A DNA stretch of 64,000 nucleotides from Pseudoalteromonas holothuriae (GCF_945859825.1 NZ_CAMAPC010000005.1:186001-250000), one strand, 5' to 3'. Shown: positions 7,666-17,475, counted from the stretch's first letter. Numbers and translations: made by a program. The notes: generated by a model from the sequence alone, not told the origin.

Positions 7666-9492
7666 TTAAGCATCTTCGTTACTAAATAATGCCTCAATAA
7701 AGTCTTCACTTTTAAATGTTCGTAAGTCATCAATTCCCTCGCCAACACCGATATAGCGAATAGGCACTTGAAATTTGTCTGCAACAGCAAAAATAACACC
7801 GCCTTTAGCTGTACCATCTAACTTAGTTAAAGTGATGCCTGTAAGCCCCACAGCTTGATTGAATAAATTAACTTGGCTAATCGCATTTTGCCCTGTACCA
7901 GCATCTATTGTTAACATTACTTCATGTGGCGCATCAGGGTCTAGCTTCTTCATTACACGAGCGATTTTCTCAAGCTCCTGCATCAAGTTATCTTTATTTT
8001 GTAAACGCCCAGCTGTATCAGCAATTAAAACATCAACGTTACGTGCTTGTGCCGCTTGAAATGCGTCAAATACCACCGATGCACTATCGGCACCTGTGTG
8101 TTGGGCAATTACAGGAATGCTGTTACGCTCACCCCATACTTGTAGTTGTTCAACCGCTGCGGCTCTGAAGGTATCACCTGCCGCTAACATGACCGATTTA
8201 CCTTGCTCTTGAAATTGCTTTGCTAATTTACCAATTGTGGTAGTTTTACCTACACCATTGACACCGACCATTAAAATCACAAATGGCTTTTTATTGTGTG
8301 GGATCTCAAGCGGCTTTTCCGCTTCTTTGAGCATATCAGCCATCTCTTGCTTCATTAGCTCATAGAGTGCATCACCATCTTTTAGCTGCTTACGGTTAGC
8401 CGCATCAGTTAAGTTATCAATTAACTTCATCGTGGTATCTACACCAAGATCGGCAGTTAATAGCTGAGTTTCTAATTCTTCAAAAAGATCATCATCGATT
8501 TTTTTACCTTTAAAAATCGATGCAATACCAGAGCCTAAATTAACTTTAGTTTTAAGTAACCCTTTCTTTAATCGTGAAAAGAAGCCCTCTTTTTTAGGTT
8601 TGTCTTGCTCAACCTGTGCTTTCGCTTCTGCCGCTAGGCGCTGACGCTCGGCTTCTTCAGCCGCTACTTGCTCTGCTTGTGCTTTAGCTTCTGCTGCTAA
8701 GCGCTGACGCTCGGCTTCTTCAGCTGCTGCTTGCTCAGCCTGCACTTTCGCTTCTGCTGCTAAGCGTTGACGCTCGGCTTCTTTAGCCGCTGCTTGCTCA
8801 GCCTGCACTTTCGCTTCTGCTGCTAAGCGTTGACGCTCGGCTTCTTTAGCCGCTGCTTGTGCTTCTGCTGCTAAACGTTGACGCTCAGCTTCTTCATTTG
8901 CTGCTTGCTCAGCCTGCACTTTCGCTTCTGCTGCTAAGCGTTGACGCTCAGCTTCTTCAGCCGCTGCTTGTGCTTCTGTCGCTAAACGTTGACGTTCGGC
9001 CTCTTCAGCTGCAACTTGCTCAGCTTGTACTTTCGCTTCTGCCGCTAAACGTTGACGCTCAGCTTCTTCAGCCGCTGCTTGTGCTTCTGTCGCTAAACGT
9101 TGACGTTCGGCCTCTTCAGCTGCAACTTGCTCAGCTTGTACTTTCACTTCTGCCGCTAAACGTTGACGTTCGACTTCTTCAGCTGCTACTTGCTCAGCCT
9201 GTGCTTTCGCTTGTGCTGCTAAACGTTGACGTTCGGCCTCTTCAGCTGCAACTTGCTCAGCCTGTGCTTTCGCTTGTGCTGCTAAACGTTGACGTTCGGC
9301 CTCTTCAGCTGCAACTTGCTCAGCTTGTACTTTCGCTTCTGCCGCTAAACGTTGACGTTCGACTTCTTCAGCTGCAGCTTGCTCCGCTTTTTTGTTAGCG
9401 AGGCTTGCCTCATCATCGGTTTGTTGCTGTGATTGCTCTGCTTCTTTTTTGCCAAATCCAAACCAAGACAGAAATTTGTTCTTTTTTCCCAT
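7666..9492 (-). CDS. ftsY: Signal-recognition-particle receptor FtsY with an expanded repeat-rich A domain
   Basis: This 608-residue protein is about 110 residues longer than E. coli FtsY. It has a basic amphipathic start (GKKNKFLSWFGFGKK), then 13 tandem copies of an AEEAERQRLA-based unit (residues 41-296), then the NG GTPase domain from about residue 303. Visible GTPase motifs are GVNGVGKTTT (410-419), DTFRAAAVEQL, DTAGRL and TKLDGTAKGG. FtsY docks ribosome-SRP complexes at the inner membrane for insertion of membrane proteins. Only the GTPase domain is conserved in the family; the acidic, Ala/Glu/Arg/Gln-rich region should form a long helix. It is the first gene of the ftsY-ftsE-ftsX block. 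Confidence 0.96.
   Translation of the reverse strand: MGKKNKFLSWFGFGKKEAEQSQQQTDDEASLANKKAEQAAAEEVERQRLAAEAKVQAEQVAAEEAERQRLAAQAKAQAEQVAAEEAERQRLAAQAKAQAEQVAAEEVERQRLAAEVKVQAEQVAAEEAERQRLATEAQAAAEEAERQRLAAEAKVQAEQVAAEEAERQRLATEAQAAAEEAERQRLAAEAKVQAEQAANEEAERQRLAAEAQAAAKEAERQRLAAEAKVQAEQAAAKEAERQRLAAEAKVQAEQAAAEEAERQRLAAEAKAQAEQVAAEEAERQRLAAEAKAQVEQDKPKKEGFFSRLKKGLLKTKVNLGSGIASIFKGKKIDDDLFEELETQLLTADLGVDTTMKLIDNLTDAANRKQLKDGDALYELMKQEMADMLKEAEKPLEIPHNKKPFVILMVGVNGVGKTTTIGKLAKQFQEQGKSVMLAAGDTFRAAAVEQLQVWGERNSIPVIAQHTGADSASVVFDAFQAAQARNVDVLIADTAGRLQNKDNLMQELEKIARVMKKLDPDAPHEVMLTIDAGTGQNAISQVNLFNQAVGLTGITLTKLDGTAKGGVIFAVADKFQVPIRYIGVGEGIDDLRTFKSEDFIEALFSNEDA
8605..9372 (-). repeat. Tandem coding repeats in ftsY (13 units of 63 or 48 bp)
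   Basis: Counting the ERQRLA core gives 13 units. Ten are about 21 residues long (AEEAERQRLAAEAK plus V/AQAEQVA; the last is slightly shortened) and three are 16-residue short forms ending TEAQAA or AEAQAA. Long and short forms alternate in the middle (units 4-10). The 21-residue period equals three heptads, and charge alternates along it, which favours a coiled coil or a single stable alpha-helix. DNA-level identity between neighbouring units is high, which points to recent expansion by slippage or unequal recombination. Confidence 0.92.
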
Positions 9493-9734
9493 GCTCGCTA
9501 AATACCGTATTTAATAAATCTGATAAACTAATGATGACTCAAATTAATTGCCGTTGTTCGCCAATAAAGAGCCATAAGTATGTAACACTAACGTGCTTCT
9601 AAAGTGAAGCAACATGTTAGCGTCAAAATAAATCTAAAATTAGCGCGCAGTGTATCATGTTCCTAAGGGATGAAAAATGCAGCGATGGTGATTTATCCGA
9701 GTGAAATATTAAGATTCTATGACCTGTGACACCT

Positions 9735-10325
9735 ATGAGAAAAAAAACAACCTCTAAAGCAAATCAAAAAGATGGCATGATCCGTATTATAAGCGGTCAA
9801 TTCAAAGGTAGAAAGTTACCAGTAAAAAATGTGACTGGTCTTAGGCCAACCACTGACAGGGTGAAAGAAACCGTATTCAACTGGTTAATGCAAGACACCA
9901 GAGAAGCTACCGTACTCGATTGCTTCGCAGGCTCCGGGGGATTGGGCTTCGAATGTTTGTCTCGGTTTGCAAAGCAAGCCCATTTTATTGAACTGGATAA
10001 ACTAGCCGCTTCGCAACTACAACAAAATATTGCCACATTGAAGTTAAGCAATGCTGAAGTAATTAACAGTAGTGCTATTGACGTGTTATCCAATAATAAA
10101 GATCAACTAACCTTTAGCCTTGTTTTTGTTGACCCCCCTTTTCGCAAGGAATTGGCTCAGCATATATGTGAGTTACTAGAGCAAAATCAATGGCTAACGG
10201 ATGATGCTTTAATTTATGTAGAAGTAGAAAAAGAACTATCACTTGTTGCCCCTAATAATTGGCAAATAATTAAAGAAAAGCAGGCAGGACAAGTATTATG
10301 CCGACTTTATCAACGTGACAATTAA
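9735..10325 (+). CDS. rsmD: 16S rRNA (guanine966-N2)-methyltransferase RsmD
   Basis: About 196 residues. The class I methyltransferase motif LDCFAGSGGLG (about residues 61-71) and the catalytic DPPF motif (133-136) are present, together with RIISGQFKGRKLP and GLRPTTDRVKETVFNWL, which are diagnostic of RsmD. It methylates G966 of 16S rRNA using SAM. I chose the ATG at 9735; an in-frame GTG at 9726 is also possible, and neither has a clear ribosome site. The gene is divergent from ftsY, as in E. coli. Confidence 0.93.
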   Translation: MRKKTTSKANQKDGMIRIISGQFKGRKLPVKNVTGLRPTTDRVKETVFNWLMQDTREATVLDCFAGSGGLGFECLSRFAKQAHFIELDKLAASQLQQNIATLKLSNAEVINSSAIDVLSNNKDQLTFSLVFVDPPFRKELAQHICELLEQNQWLTDDALIYVEVEKELSLVAPNNWQIIKEKQAGQVLCRLYQRDN

Positions 10326-10342
10326 ATAGCCTTACATTTAGC

Positions 10343-10355
10343 TATAATTTACACT
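10343..10355 (+). promoter_or_regulatory. Predicted promoter of the rpsU-yqeY-dnaG-rpoD operon
   Basis: A consensus TATAAT lies at 10343-10348, with a weak ATTAAA -35 sixteen bases upstream, overlapping the rsmD stop codon. Transcription would begin near 10355, leaving a leader of about 108 bases before rpsU. Confidence 0.5.
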
Positions 10356-10362
10356 TTACATG

Positions 10363-10398
10363 TGGTGTGGCTTCAGATTACAATACCGCACCATTTTT
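10363..10398 (+). terminator. Leader hairpin with T-run upstream of rpsU
   Basis: TGGTGTGG at 10363-10370 pairs with CCGCACCA at 10386-10393 (eight pairs, one G-U), followed by TTTTT. It may terminate rsmD transcripts, or act as an attenuator in the rpsU leader if the TATAAT at 10343 is the promoter. A second hairpin (TGATCAA, three bases, TTGATCA) follows at 10407-10423. Confidence 0.5.
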
Positions 10399-10462
10399 GA
10401 ACCACTTGATCAATATTTGATCAGCGTGAGCATTGCTCATTTATTAGGTAGGTGAATTTTTA

Positions 10463-10678
10463 ATGCCAGTAATTAAAGTAAGAGAGAACGAACCGTTTGA
10501 CGTTGCACTTCGTCGTTTTAAGCGTTCATGTGAAAAAGCAGGTATCCTTTCAGAAGTTCGTCGTCGCGAGCACTATGAAAAGCCAACAGCTGAGCGTAAG
10601 CGTAAAAAAGCTGCAGCGGTTAAGCGTCACATGAAGAAGCTTTCTCGCGAAAACGCACGTCGCGTTAAATTATACTAA
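10463..10678 (+). CDS. rpsU: 30S ribosomal protein S21
   Basis: This 71-residue basic protein matches S21 throughout: [26 protein letters not shown] and the Lys/Arg-rich tail ending ARRVKLY. S21 is a late-assembling small-subunit protein near the anti-Shine-Dalgarno region and helps initiation. An AGGTAGGTGA ribosome site precedes the ATG. It is the first gene of the macromolecular synthesis operon (rpsU-dnaG-rpoD), here with yqeY inserted, and has its own leader with two hairpins. Confidence 0.98.
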   Translation: MPVIKVRENEPFDVALRRFKRSCEKAGILSEVRRREHYEKPTAERKRKKAAAVKRHMKKLSRENARRVKLY

Positions 10679-10698
10679 TCTATTTCGGTCTTGTATAA

Positions 10699-11145
10699 AT
10701 GAGCCTTTTAACTAAGCTAAAAGACGCACAAAAAGATGCCATGCGAGCTAAAGACAAGTTACGACTTGGCGCAATACGTATGGTACTTGCTGAAATAAAA
10801 CAGCGTGAAATTGACAATCGAACAACACTAGATGAAGCAGGTATTACCTCTGTTTTAGTGAAGTTAGTTAAGCAGCGCCGTGACTCTTTCACTCAGTACA
10901 CAGATGCTGGGCGCGAAGATTTAGCTGAAATTGAAGCAAATGAGATTATTGTGCTTGAAACTTTCTTACCTCAGCCTTTGACTGAAGAAGAAATTATCAC
11001 ATTAATTGATGATGCAATTGCCAATACTGGTGCTGCAGGTATGCAAGACATGGGTAAAGTTATGGGAATAATCAAGTCTAAAGCTGAAGGTCGTGCCGAT
11101 ATGGGCAAAATCTCTGGTTTAATTAAACAACGATTAAGCGCATAA
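10699..11145 (+). CDS. yqeY: GatB/YqeY domain protein
   Basis: This 148-residue protein has the YqeY layout: MSLLTKLKDAQKDAMRAKDKLRLGAIRMVLAEIKQREID, then TYLPQ-like LETFLPQPLTEEEI and a C-terminal GKVMGIIKSKAEGRADMGKISGLIK. It is the stand-alone version of the C-terminal tRNA-binding domain of the amidotransferase subunit GatB. A tRNA-related role is inferred from that homology; the family's exact job is not settled. It lies 20 bases after rpsU and upstream of dnaG, a frequent arrangement outside the Enterobacteria. Confidence 0.9.
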   Translation: MSLLTKLKDAQKDAMRAKDKLRLGAIRMVLAEIKQREIDNRTTLDEAGITSVLVKLVKQRRDSFTQYTDAGREDLAEIEANEIIVLETFLPQPLTEEEIITLIDDAIANTGAAGMQDMGKVMGIIKSKAEGRADMGKISGLIKQRLSA

Positions 11146-11174
11146 CCCCACATACAGATTGTATGATTAAAGTG

Positions 11175-11200
11175 AACCGAGCCTAGCGCTCGGTTTCTTC
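11175..11200 (+). terminator. Hairpin between yqeY and dnaG
   Basis: AACCGAGC and GCTCGGTT pair perfectly around a five-base loop, followed by a short TCTTC stretch. E. coli has an internal terminator at the matching place upstream of dnaG that lowers primase expression; this hairpin is probably its counterpart. Confidence 0.6.
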
Positions 11201-11232
11201 GTCTAGGCATAAAGGAACTTCGTTAGAATAGT

Positions 11233-12972
11233 ATGGCTGGAAAGATCCCAAGACAGTTTATAGATGAGTTGCTTGATAGAACCGATATTGTCGATCTAAT
11301 CGATAACCGTGTTGGTCTAAAAAAAGCAGGCAAAGACTATCAAGCATGCTGCCCTTTTCATAACGAAAAATCACCTTCATTTACCGTATCTCGAGATAAG
11401 CAGTTTTATCATTGTTTTGGTTGTGGTGCCAATGGTAACGCTATTTCTTTTATGATGGATTATGACAAACTTGAGTTTGTAGATGCCATTGAAGAACTTG
11501 CTGCTTTACTTAATTTAGAAGTGCCCCGAGAGCAAGGTTCAAACAAGCCAGAGCGAACCGTTGAACAAAAACGTTCTGACTATGACCTAATGCTGCAAAC
11601 CGCAAAATTTTACCAGCACCAATTAAAGCATCATAAAAATGCCAGTGCAGTCATAGACTACATAAAAGGCAGAGGCTTATCTGGTGAAACGGTCAAGCAA
11701 TACATGATAGGTTACGCTCCTTCAGAGTGGGAATCACTGTGTCATCAAGTCGGTCGAAATCAACATCAACGCCAGCAACTGCTTGAACTCAAACTAGCCT
11801 CGGAAAAAACACCCGGTCGACAGTTTGATTTCTTTCGCGACAGGCTTATGTTCCCTATCAGAGATAAGCGTGGACGAGTAATAGCCTTTGGCGGGCGGGT
11901 TATGGGGGATAGTCAAGGCCCAAAATACTTAAACTCTCCTGAAACTCGTATTTTTCATAAAGGATTTGAGTTATATGGCTTGTATGAAGCAAAACAAAGC
12001 AACGATAAGTTAGATAATATACTCATTGTTGAAGGCTATATGGATGTTGTAGCACTGGCAGAACAAAATATTACCTATGCAGTTGCAGCACTGGGTACGG
12101 CCACCACCACAGAACATATGCAAACGTTATTTAGAACCACAGAAAAAGTAATATGTTGCTACGATGGAGATAGAGCAGGTAAAGACGCTGCTTGGCGTGC
12201 ATTAGAGCATGCACTCCCCTTCCTAAAAGATGGCAAGTCGTTAAAGTTTGTGTTTTTACCTGACGGTGAAGACCCTGATTCGCTTGTCCAAAAAGAAGGG
12301 AAGGTTGATTTTGAAAAACGCTTAGAAACAGCTGACGACTTTTCAAAAGTACTGTTCGACAAACTGGCGCTAAACTGTGAATTGACTAGCGATGCAGGTA
12401 AAGCGAAGCTTTTAAGCGATGCTTTACCCTTAATAAGTAAATTACCCAGTGAATTTTATCAAGAGAGCCTACTAGAAAAACTAGCGCGCCTGATAGGCAG
12501 AACAACTGAGCAACTATCAGCCAAGTTAGCAACGCCTAAACAGCTGCAAAACATTGAACGTAAGTTTAAAGTAACACCTATGCGACGTGCAATTGGCTTG
12601 CTAGTACAGCACCCAAAACTTGCATCAAGTATTGAGCACTTGCCCGAACTGGCACAAATGAGCATTCCAGGCATTGAACTATTACTAGAGTTACAATCTG
12701 TTTGTTTAGAACACCCCAACTATACAACAGCTCAGCTACTTGAATATTTCAGAGAAAAGCCTCAATACCAAGCATTAAAAAAATTAGCCATTTGGCAACA
12801 CGAAATAAATGAGCAAGCACTCACCGAAGAGTTCCAAAATACCTTTCAATTTATTGAAGATCAGTGTTTAAACTTTAGGTTAGAGACCTTATTTATAAAA
12901 GACAAAACACAAGGCCTTAACAACGAAGAGCGACTCGAATGTGCACTATTAATGCAAGCGTTAAAACGATAG
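11233..12972 (+). CDS. dnaG: DNA primase
   Basis: This 579-residue primase has the N-terminal zinc-binding motif C40-x2-H43 ... C61-x2-C64, a Toprim catalytic core with the invariant Glu in IVEGYMD (E267) and the metal-binding DGD (D311, D313), and a C-terminal helical DnaB-interaction domain. It makes RNA primers at the replication fork. The length is normal for the family. It is the middle gene of the rpsU-dnaG-rpoD operon, preceded by a hairpin that likely limits its transcription. Confidence 0.97.
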   Translation: MAGKIPRQFIDELLDRTDIVDLIDNRVGLKKAGKDYQACCPFHNEKSPSFTVSRDKQFYHCFGCGANGNAISFMMDYDKLEFVDAIEELAALLNLEVPREQGSNKPERTVEQKRSDYDLMLQTAKFYQHQLKHHKNASAVIDYIKGRGLSGETVKQYMIGYAPSEWESLCHQVGRNQHQRQQLLELKLASEKTPGRQFDFFRDRLMFPIRDKRGRVIAFGGRVMGDSQGPKYLNSPETRIFHKGFELYGLYEAKQSNDKLDNILIVEGYMDVVALAEQNITYAVAALGTATTTEHMQTLFRTTEKVICCYDGDRAGKDAAWRALEHALPFLKDGKSLKFVFLPDGEDPDSLVQKEGKVDFEKRLETADDFSKVLFDKLALNCELTSDAGKAKLLSDALPLISKLPSEFYQESLLEKLARLIGRTTEQLSAKLATPKQLQNIERKFKVTPMRRAIGLLVQHPKLASSIEHLPELAQMSIPGIELLLELQSVCLEHPNYTTAQLLEYFREKPQYQALKKLAIWQHEINEQALTEEFQNTFQFIEDQCLNFRLETLFIKDKTQGLNNEERLECALLMQALKR

Positions 12973-13001
12973 AAGAACTAGTCAAAATCAAATTTTGCTG
13001 T

Positions 13002-13007
13002 TATAAT
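13002..13007 (+). promoter_or_regulatory. Candidate internal -10 box upstream of rpoD
   Basis: A perfect TATAAT lies 88 bases before the rpoD start, in the dnaG-rpoD gap. The -35 region is poor, so this may be an activated or alternative-sigma internal promoter. E. coli also has rpoD-specific internal promoters. Confidence 0.35.
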
Positions 13008-13094
13008 GTTCTATTCACTGCGTCATGCAAATTGTTCGGTGTTTTTCGCTGGCGCCTGTTGTATCAACTTATCAGAGTGGAAGCATAAATCTCT

Positions 13095-14933
13095 ATGGAT
13101 CAATCTCCTCAGTCACAACTAAAACTTCTGATTCAAAAAGGTAAAGAGCAAGGGTATTTAACTTTTGCAGAAGTTAACGATCATCTTCCACAAGACATAA
13201 TAGACTCAGATCAGGTAGAAGACATCATTAGTATGATCAACGATATGGGTATTAAAGTTGCTGAAAATGCACCTGATGCCGATGAATTGATGATGCAAGA
13301 AACCACTACCGATGAGGATGCTGCTGAAGCTGCTGCTGCTGCACTTGCTACGGTTGAAAAAGAAATAGGTCGCACTACTGACCCTGTACGCATGTACATG
13401 CGTGAAATGGGTACTGTTGAGCTATTGACTCGCGAAGGCGAGATAAAAATAGCTAAGCGGATTGAAGAAGGTATCAACCAAGTTCAGATCTCTGTTGCAG
13501 AGTACCCAGAAGCAATTACTTATTTGCTTGAGCAATGGGATAAATTTGAAGCCGAAGAGATGCGCTTAAGTGATATCGTTTCTGGCTTTTTCGATCCGAA
13601 TGCGGAAGAGACTCAAATCTCTGCAACTCATATCGGTTCTGAGTTAAGCGATGAAGACTTAGCTGATGAAGATGACGAAAGCGAAGATGATGAAGATGAT
13701 GAAGAAGCGGATACAGGCCCTGATCCTGAAGAAGCTCGTATTCACTTTGAACAGCTTCGTACATTGTACACGCAAGCGCGCGCAACTTTTAATACAAAAG
13801 GCCGCTCGCACCCTGATTCACAAGCTGCAATTCATGAAATCGGTGAGTTATTCCGTACTTTTAAGCTAGTACCTAAACAGTTTGACCGCATGGTTAATAA
13901 CATGCGCGAAATGATGGACAGAGTACGTGTTCAAGAACGCATCGTAATGAAGCAAGCGGTACAAATTGCCAAAGTACCAAAGAAAACCTTTGTAAAGCAT
14001 TTTGCTAATAACGAAACAGATATGGCGTGGGTTGATGCTGAAATAACAGCAGGTGAGAAATATTCAGATAAACTTTCGCAAGTGAAACCTGAAATTGAGC
14101 GCTGTATCAACAAGCTAAAGGCGATTGAAGAAAGCACTGGCCTTACTATCGAAAGAATTAAAGATATCAACCGTCGTATGAGTATTGGTGAAGCGAAAGC
14201 TCGCCGAGCTAAAAAAGAGATGGTTGAGGCCAACTTACGTCTGGTAATTTCAATTGCTAAAAAATATACCAACCGAGGCTTACAGTTCTTAGATTTAATC
14301 CAAGAAGGTAATATCGGCTTGATGAAAGCGGTTGATAAGTTTGAATACCGTCGTGGTTATAAATTTTCAACTTATGCAACGTGGTGGATCCGTCAGGCAA
14401 TTACTCGCTCAATTGCTGACCAAGCACGTACGATCCGTATTCCAGTACATATGATTGAAACAATCAATAAGCTAAATCGTATCTCGCGTCAAATGCTTCA
14501 GGAAATGGGCCGAGAGCCAAACCCTGAAGAGTTGGCGGAGCGTATGTTAATGCCTGAAGATAAAATTCGTAAAGTATTGAAGATTGCTAAAGAGCCAATC
14601 TCTATGGAAACACCAATTGGTGATGACGAAGATTCGCACTTAGGTGATTTTATCGAAGACACTACCATTGAGTCACCAATTGACTCAGCAACGATGGAGA
14701 GTCTTCGTGGCGCAACCAACGAAGTATTGGCAGGCCTTACAGCACGTGAAGCTAAAGTACTGCGTATGCGTTTCGGTATTGACATGAACACCGACCACAC
14801 GCTAGAAGAAGTAGGTAAGCAATTTGATGTAACACGTGAGCGTATTCGTCAGATTGAAGCTAAAGCGTTGCGTAAATTACGCCACCCTTCTCGTTCAGAT
14901 CTTCTGAAAAGCTTCTTGGATGTAAAAGGCTAA
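13095..14933 (+). CDS. rpoD: Primary sigma factor RpoD (sigma-70)
   Basis: This 612-residue protein has region 1.1 at the N-terminus, region 1.2 ([23 protein letters not shown]), the long non-conserved region with an acidic tract (about residues 190-215), region 2 ([45 protein letters not shown] in part), region 3 and the region 4 helix-turn-helix ([21 protein letters not shown]). It programmes RNA polymerase for housekeeping promoters. It is the last gene of the macromolecular synthesis operon and is closed by a strong terminator. Confidence 0.98.
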   Translation: MDQSPQSQLKLLIQKGKEQGYLTFAEVNDHLPQDIIDSDQVEDIISMINDMGIKVAENAPDADELMMQETTTDEDAAEAAAAALATVEKEIGRTTDPVRMYMREMGTVELLTREGEIKIAKRIEEGINQVQISVAEYPEAITYLLEQWDKFEAEEMRLSDIVSGFFDPNAEETQISATHIGSELSDEDLADEDDESEDDEDDEEADTGPDPEEARIHFEQLRTLYTQARATFNTKGRSHPDSQAAIHEIGELFRTFKLVPKQFDRMVNNMREMMDRVRVQERIVMKQAVQIAKVPKKTFVKHFANNETDMAWVDAEITAGEKYSDKLSQVKPEIERCINKLKAIEESTGLTIERIKDINRRMSIGEAKARRAKKEMVEANLRLVISIAKKYTNRGLQFLDLIQEGNIGLMKAVDKFEYRRGYKFSTYATWWIRQAITRSIADQARTIRIPVHMIETINKLNRISRQMLQEMGREPNPEELAERMLMPEDKIRKVLKIAKEPISMETPIGDDEDSHLGDFIEDTTIESPIDSATMESLRGATNEVLAGLTAREAKVLRMRFGIDMNTDHTLEEVGKQFDVTRERIRQIEAKALRKLRHPSRSDLLKSFLDVKG

Positions 14934-14961
14934 CAGCCCTTTAAATTCATGATAATTGATT

Positions 14962-14985
14962 AAAGGCCGCAACTGCGGCCTTTTT
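14962..14985 (+). terminator. Rho-independent terminator after rpoD
   Basis: An AAAGGCCGC stem, AACT loop and GCGGCCTTT arm are followed by a T-run. Confidence 0.9.
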
Positions 14986-15011
14986 AATAACTAGCAAATT
15001 TAGGAAAGCTC

Positions 15012-15884
15012 ATGGCTTGGATCCAAATCCGCATTCACGCTAATAAAGAAACCGCCGATAACCTCAGCGATTTACTGCTCGATGTTGGCTGTCCGTCTGT
15101 CACCTTTATGGATGGCAGCAATAACCCTATTTATGAACCAAAGCCGGGAGAGGTTATTTTTTGGCCCGACACCATAGTTATCGGCTTGTTTGATGCCGCA
15201 CACGATATGGACGTAGTAGTCGCCTATTTAAAAGCAAATAGTGAGCATTCACTGACTTATAAAATAGAGCAACTAGAAGACAAAGATTGGGAACGCGAAT
15301 GGATGGATAACTTTCATCCAATTAAATTTGGTGAGCGTTTATGGATATGCCCTAGCTGGCGCGATATTCCCGACCCAGATGCCGTTAACGTATTACTCGA
15401 CCCAGGTTTGGCTTTTGGGACTGGTACACATGCAACCACCGCACTTTGTTTAAAATGGCTAGAGAGTCAAGATTTAAGTGGCAAAACTGTAGTCGATTTT
15501 GGCTGTGGTTCTGGCATTTTAGGCATTGCAGCAATTAAACTAGGTGCTCAGCGCGTAATTGGCATTGATATTGACCCTCAAGCCTTAGCAGCCAGTCTTG
15601 ATAATGCACAACGTAATGGTGTGGCAGAGCAACTAGAAGTGTACTTACCCGAGGATCAACCTGACTTTAGTGCTGATATTGTCGTTGCTAATATTCTTGC
15701 ACAACCACTCAAAGAGCTACACGAGATCATTTTGGGCTTTTTAAAACCTCACGGTCAAATAGCCATGTCGGGGATTTTGGCTGAACAGGCGCAGTCTGTT
15801 GCCGACGTGTACGCGCCTTTTGTTAAGCTTGACGAGATTGCTCAGCAAGGCGAATGGACAAGGGTCAGTGGCAGCAAACCTTAA
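15012..15884 (+). CDS. prmA: Ribosomal protein L11 methyltransferase
   Basis: This 290-residue protein has an N-terminal substrate-recognition domain, then a class I methyltransferase core with [18 protein letters not shown] (about 130-147), motif [15 protein letters not shown] and the NILAQPL catalytic-loop motif. PrmA trimethylates ribosomal protein L11 at several sites. A GGAAAG ribosome site lies before the ATG. It stands alone between the rpoD terminator and its own terminator, upstream of dusB-fis. The same prmA-dusB-fis order is found in enteric bacteria. Confidence 0.95.
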   Translation: MAWIQIRIHANKETADNLSDLLLDVGCPSVTFMDGSNNPIYEPKPGEVIFWPDTIVIGLFDAAHDMDVVVAYLKANSEHSLTYKIEQLEDKDWEREWMDNFHPIKFGERLWICPSWRDIPDPDAVNVLLDPGLAFGTGTHATTALCLKWLESQDLSGKTVVDFGCGSGILGIAAIKLGAQRVIGIDIDPQALAASLDNAQRNGVAEQLEVYLPEDQPDFSADIVVANILAQPLKELHEIILGFLKPHGQIAMSGILAEQAQSVADVYAPFVKLDEIAQQGEWTRVSGSKP

Positions 15885-15929
15885 TCTTTACACATATACT
15901 CATCGTTGAGTTAGTAACTTGTAACAGCT

Positions 15930-15963
15930 AAAGCCTGTATTTAACAGGCTTTACTGTTTTTTC
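15930..15963 (+). terminator. Rho-independent terminator after prmA
   Basis: AAAGCCTGT, a five-base loop and ACAGGCTTT form a perfect nine-pair stem, followed by ACTG and a run of six T. Confidence 0.75.
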
Positions 15964-16105
15964 ACAGTGAATCAACCGTATTATTTTTATACACCTGCTC
16001 ACTCACCTGTTTAAAAATCACACAAATAAATCATTGACTCAAACTGTTATAAAAAGTCAACCCAATAAGTTCAAAAAAAAAACAATAATGTTCAATTTAT
16101 AGCCT

Positions 16106-16140
16106 TTGATTTTTGCGAAAAAAACCGTAAACTTAGCGCC
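16106..16140 (+). promoter_or_regulatory. Predicted dusB-fis promoter with a GC-rich discriminator
   Basis: TTGATT (16106-16111), a 16-base spacer and TAAACT (16128-16133) are followed by TAGCGCC. A GC-rich stretch between the -10 and start point is the signature of promoters inhibited by ppGpp. The E. coli fis promoter has the same property. Confidence 0.5.
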
Positions 16141-16167
16141 CCTTGAAAAGAGGCAGATTGAACAACA

Positions 16168-17139
16168 GTGCGTATTGGTCCATACCAACTAGATAACAAC
16201 ATTATTGTGGCCCCAATGGCTGGGATCACTGATAGACCTTTTCGACAACTATGCCGTCGATTAGGCGCAGGTTTAGCCGTATCAGAAATGATGTCGTCAA
16301 ATCCAAAAGTATGGAAAACAGATAAGTCGATGAACCGAATGGATCATAGCGGTGAATCTGGCATTCGCTCTGTACAAATTGCAGGTGCCGATCCAGCTTT
16401 AATGGCACAAGCAGCACAGTTCAATGTAGCAAATGGGGCGCAGATCATAGATATCAATATGGGCTGCCCTGCAAAGAAAGTGAATAAGAAACTGGCAGGC
16501 TCTGCATTGTTGCAGTATCCCGAGTTAGTTGAGCAGATAGTTCAAGCAGTGGTTAACGCTGTCGAAGTACCTGTAACACTAAAAATCCGTACGGGTTGGG
16601 ATACACAAAACCGTAACGGCGTTGAGATTGCTAAAATTGCTGAACAAAATGGCATAGCCTCCCTAGCTGTACATGGTCGCACTAAAGCGTGTATGTACAA
16701 AGGTGAAGCTGAATATGCCACGATAAAGGATATCAAACGTTCAGTGACCATACCTGTCGTCGCCAATGGAGATATTACATCTGCGCAAAAGGCTAAACAG
16801 GTATTAGATTATACGGGCGCAGATGCCATCATGATTGGTCGAGCCGCCCAAGGTCGCCCTTGGATATTTAGGGAGATAGACCACTTTTTGCAAACTGGAA
16901 AACAACTACCTACACCAGAGATATCTGAGGTACGTAGTATTTTGATGGAGCATTTAACCAATCTTCATCAGTTTTACGGTGAGCCAATGGGAGCGCGTAT
17001 CGCACGCAAGCATGTATCATGGTATTTGCAGGCCCATGACCAAGCAGGTCAGTTTAGGCGAGTATTTAATGTTCTTGAGATGCCCAATGAGCAAATCGAT
17101 GCATTAGAACAATACTTTGAAACACTAGCAGCTAACTAA
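16168..17139 (+). CDS. dusB: tRNA-dihydrouridine synthase B
   Basis: This 323-residue TIM-barrel flavoenzyme starts at [18 protein letters not shown] residues near 14-28 bind [12 protein letters not shown] carries the catalytic Cys100, and VHGRTK and ANGDI follow in family order. DusB reduces uridines in tRNA using NADPH. It is co-transcribed with fis (16 bases downstream), the classical dusB-fis operon. In E. coli dusB mRNA sequence is needed for efficient fis translation. Confidence 0.96.
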   Translation: MRIGPYQLDNNIIVAPMAGITDRPFRQLCRRLGAGLAVSEMMSSNPKVWKTDKSMNRMDHSGESGIRSVQIAGADPALMAQAAQFNVANGAQIIDINMGCPAKKVNKKLAGSALLQYPELVEQIVQAVVNAVEVPVTLKIRTGWDTQNRNGVEIAKIAEQNGIASLAVHGRTKACMYKGEAEYATIKDIKRSVTIPVVANGDITSAQKAKQVLDYTGADAIMIGRAAQGRPWIFREIDHFLQTGKQLPTPEISEVRSILMEHLTNLHQFYGEPMGARIARKHVSWYLQAHDQAGQFRRVFNVLEMPNEQIDALEQYFETLAAN

Positions 17140-17155
17140 GAAAGAAAGAGACATA

Positions 17156-17449
17156 ATGATGTTTGAACAAAATGTGACTTCTCCATTTATTACTAACGCT
17201 CATGTTCAGTCACAAGAGAAACCGCAACCTTTACGCGATGCAGTAAAAAAAGCTGTTCATCACTATTTAAAGCAACTTAACGGTCAAGACGTACAAGACG
17301 TTTACGATCTTGTTCTTTCAGAGCTAGAAGCGCCATTGCTTGAGGAAGTAATGACGTATACTCGCGGTAACCAAACTCGCGCTGCGATCTTACTTGGTAT
17401 CAACCGTGGTACGCTACGTAAGAAGCTTAAAAAATATGGTATGAACTAA
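17156..17449 (+). CDS. fis: Nucleoid protein and growth-phase regulator Fis
   Basis: This 97-residue protein is nearly identical to E. coli Fis in its DNA-binding half, with [27 protein letters not shown] helix-turn-helix residues at 70-93. The N-terminal beta-hairpin that touches Hin/Gin recombinases is more divergent. The start could be either of two adjacent ATGs (17156 or 17159); the second gives the family start MFEQ. Fis bends DNA, activates rRNA promoters and shapes the nucleoid in fast growth. It is the second gene of the dusB-fis operon and has a strong terminator. Confidence 0.97.
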   Translation: MMFEQNVTSPFITNAHVQSQEKPQPLRDAVKKAVHHYLKQLNGQDVQDVYDLVLSELEAPLLEEVMTYTRGNQTRAAILLGINRGTLRKKLKKYGMN

Positions 17450-17475
17450 TCTGTAGATTTAGTTTATAACGTTTT

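Noticed and set aside
8605..9372. Regular repeats that could suggest a CRISPR array
   Set aside because: The units are contiguous coding repeats in one frame of ftsY, with no spacers.
8859..9398. Leu-rich 179-residue frame on the plus strand
   Set aside because: It is the antisense shadow of the ftsY repeats; its LLxLNVD pattern is the complement of the EAERQRLA units.
9588..9620. Imperfect inverted repeat between ftsY and rsmD
   Set aside because: CTAACGTGCTTC and its mate pair only with bulges; no clear terminator or operator.
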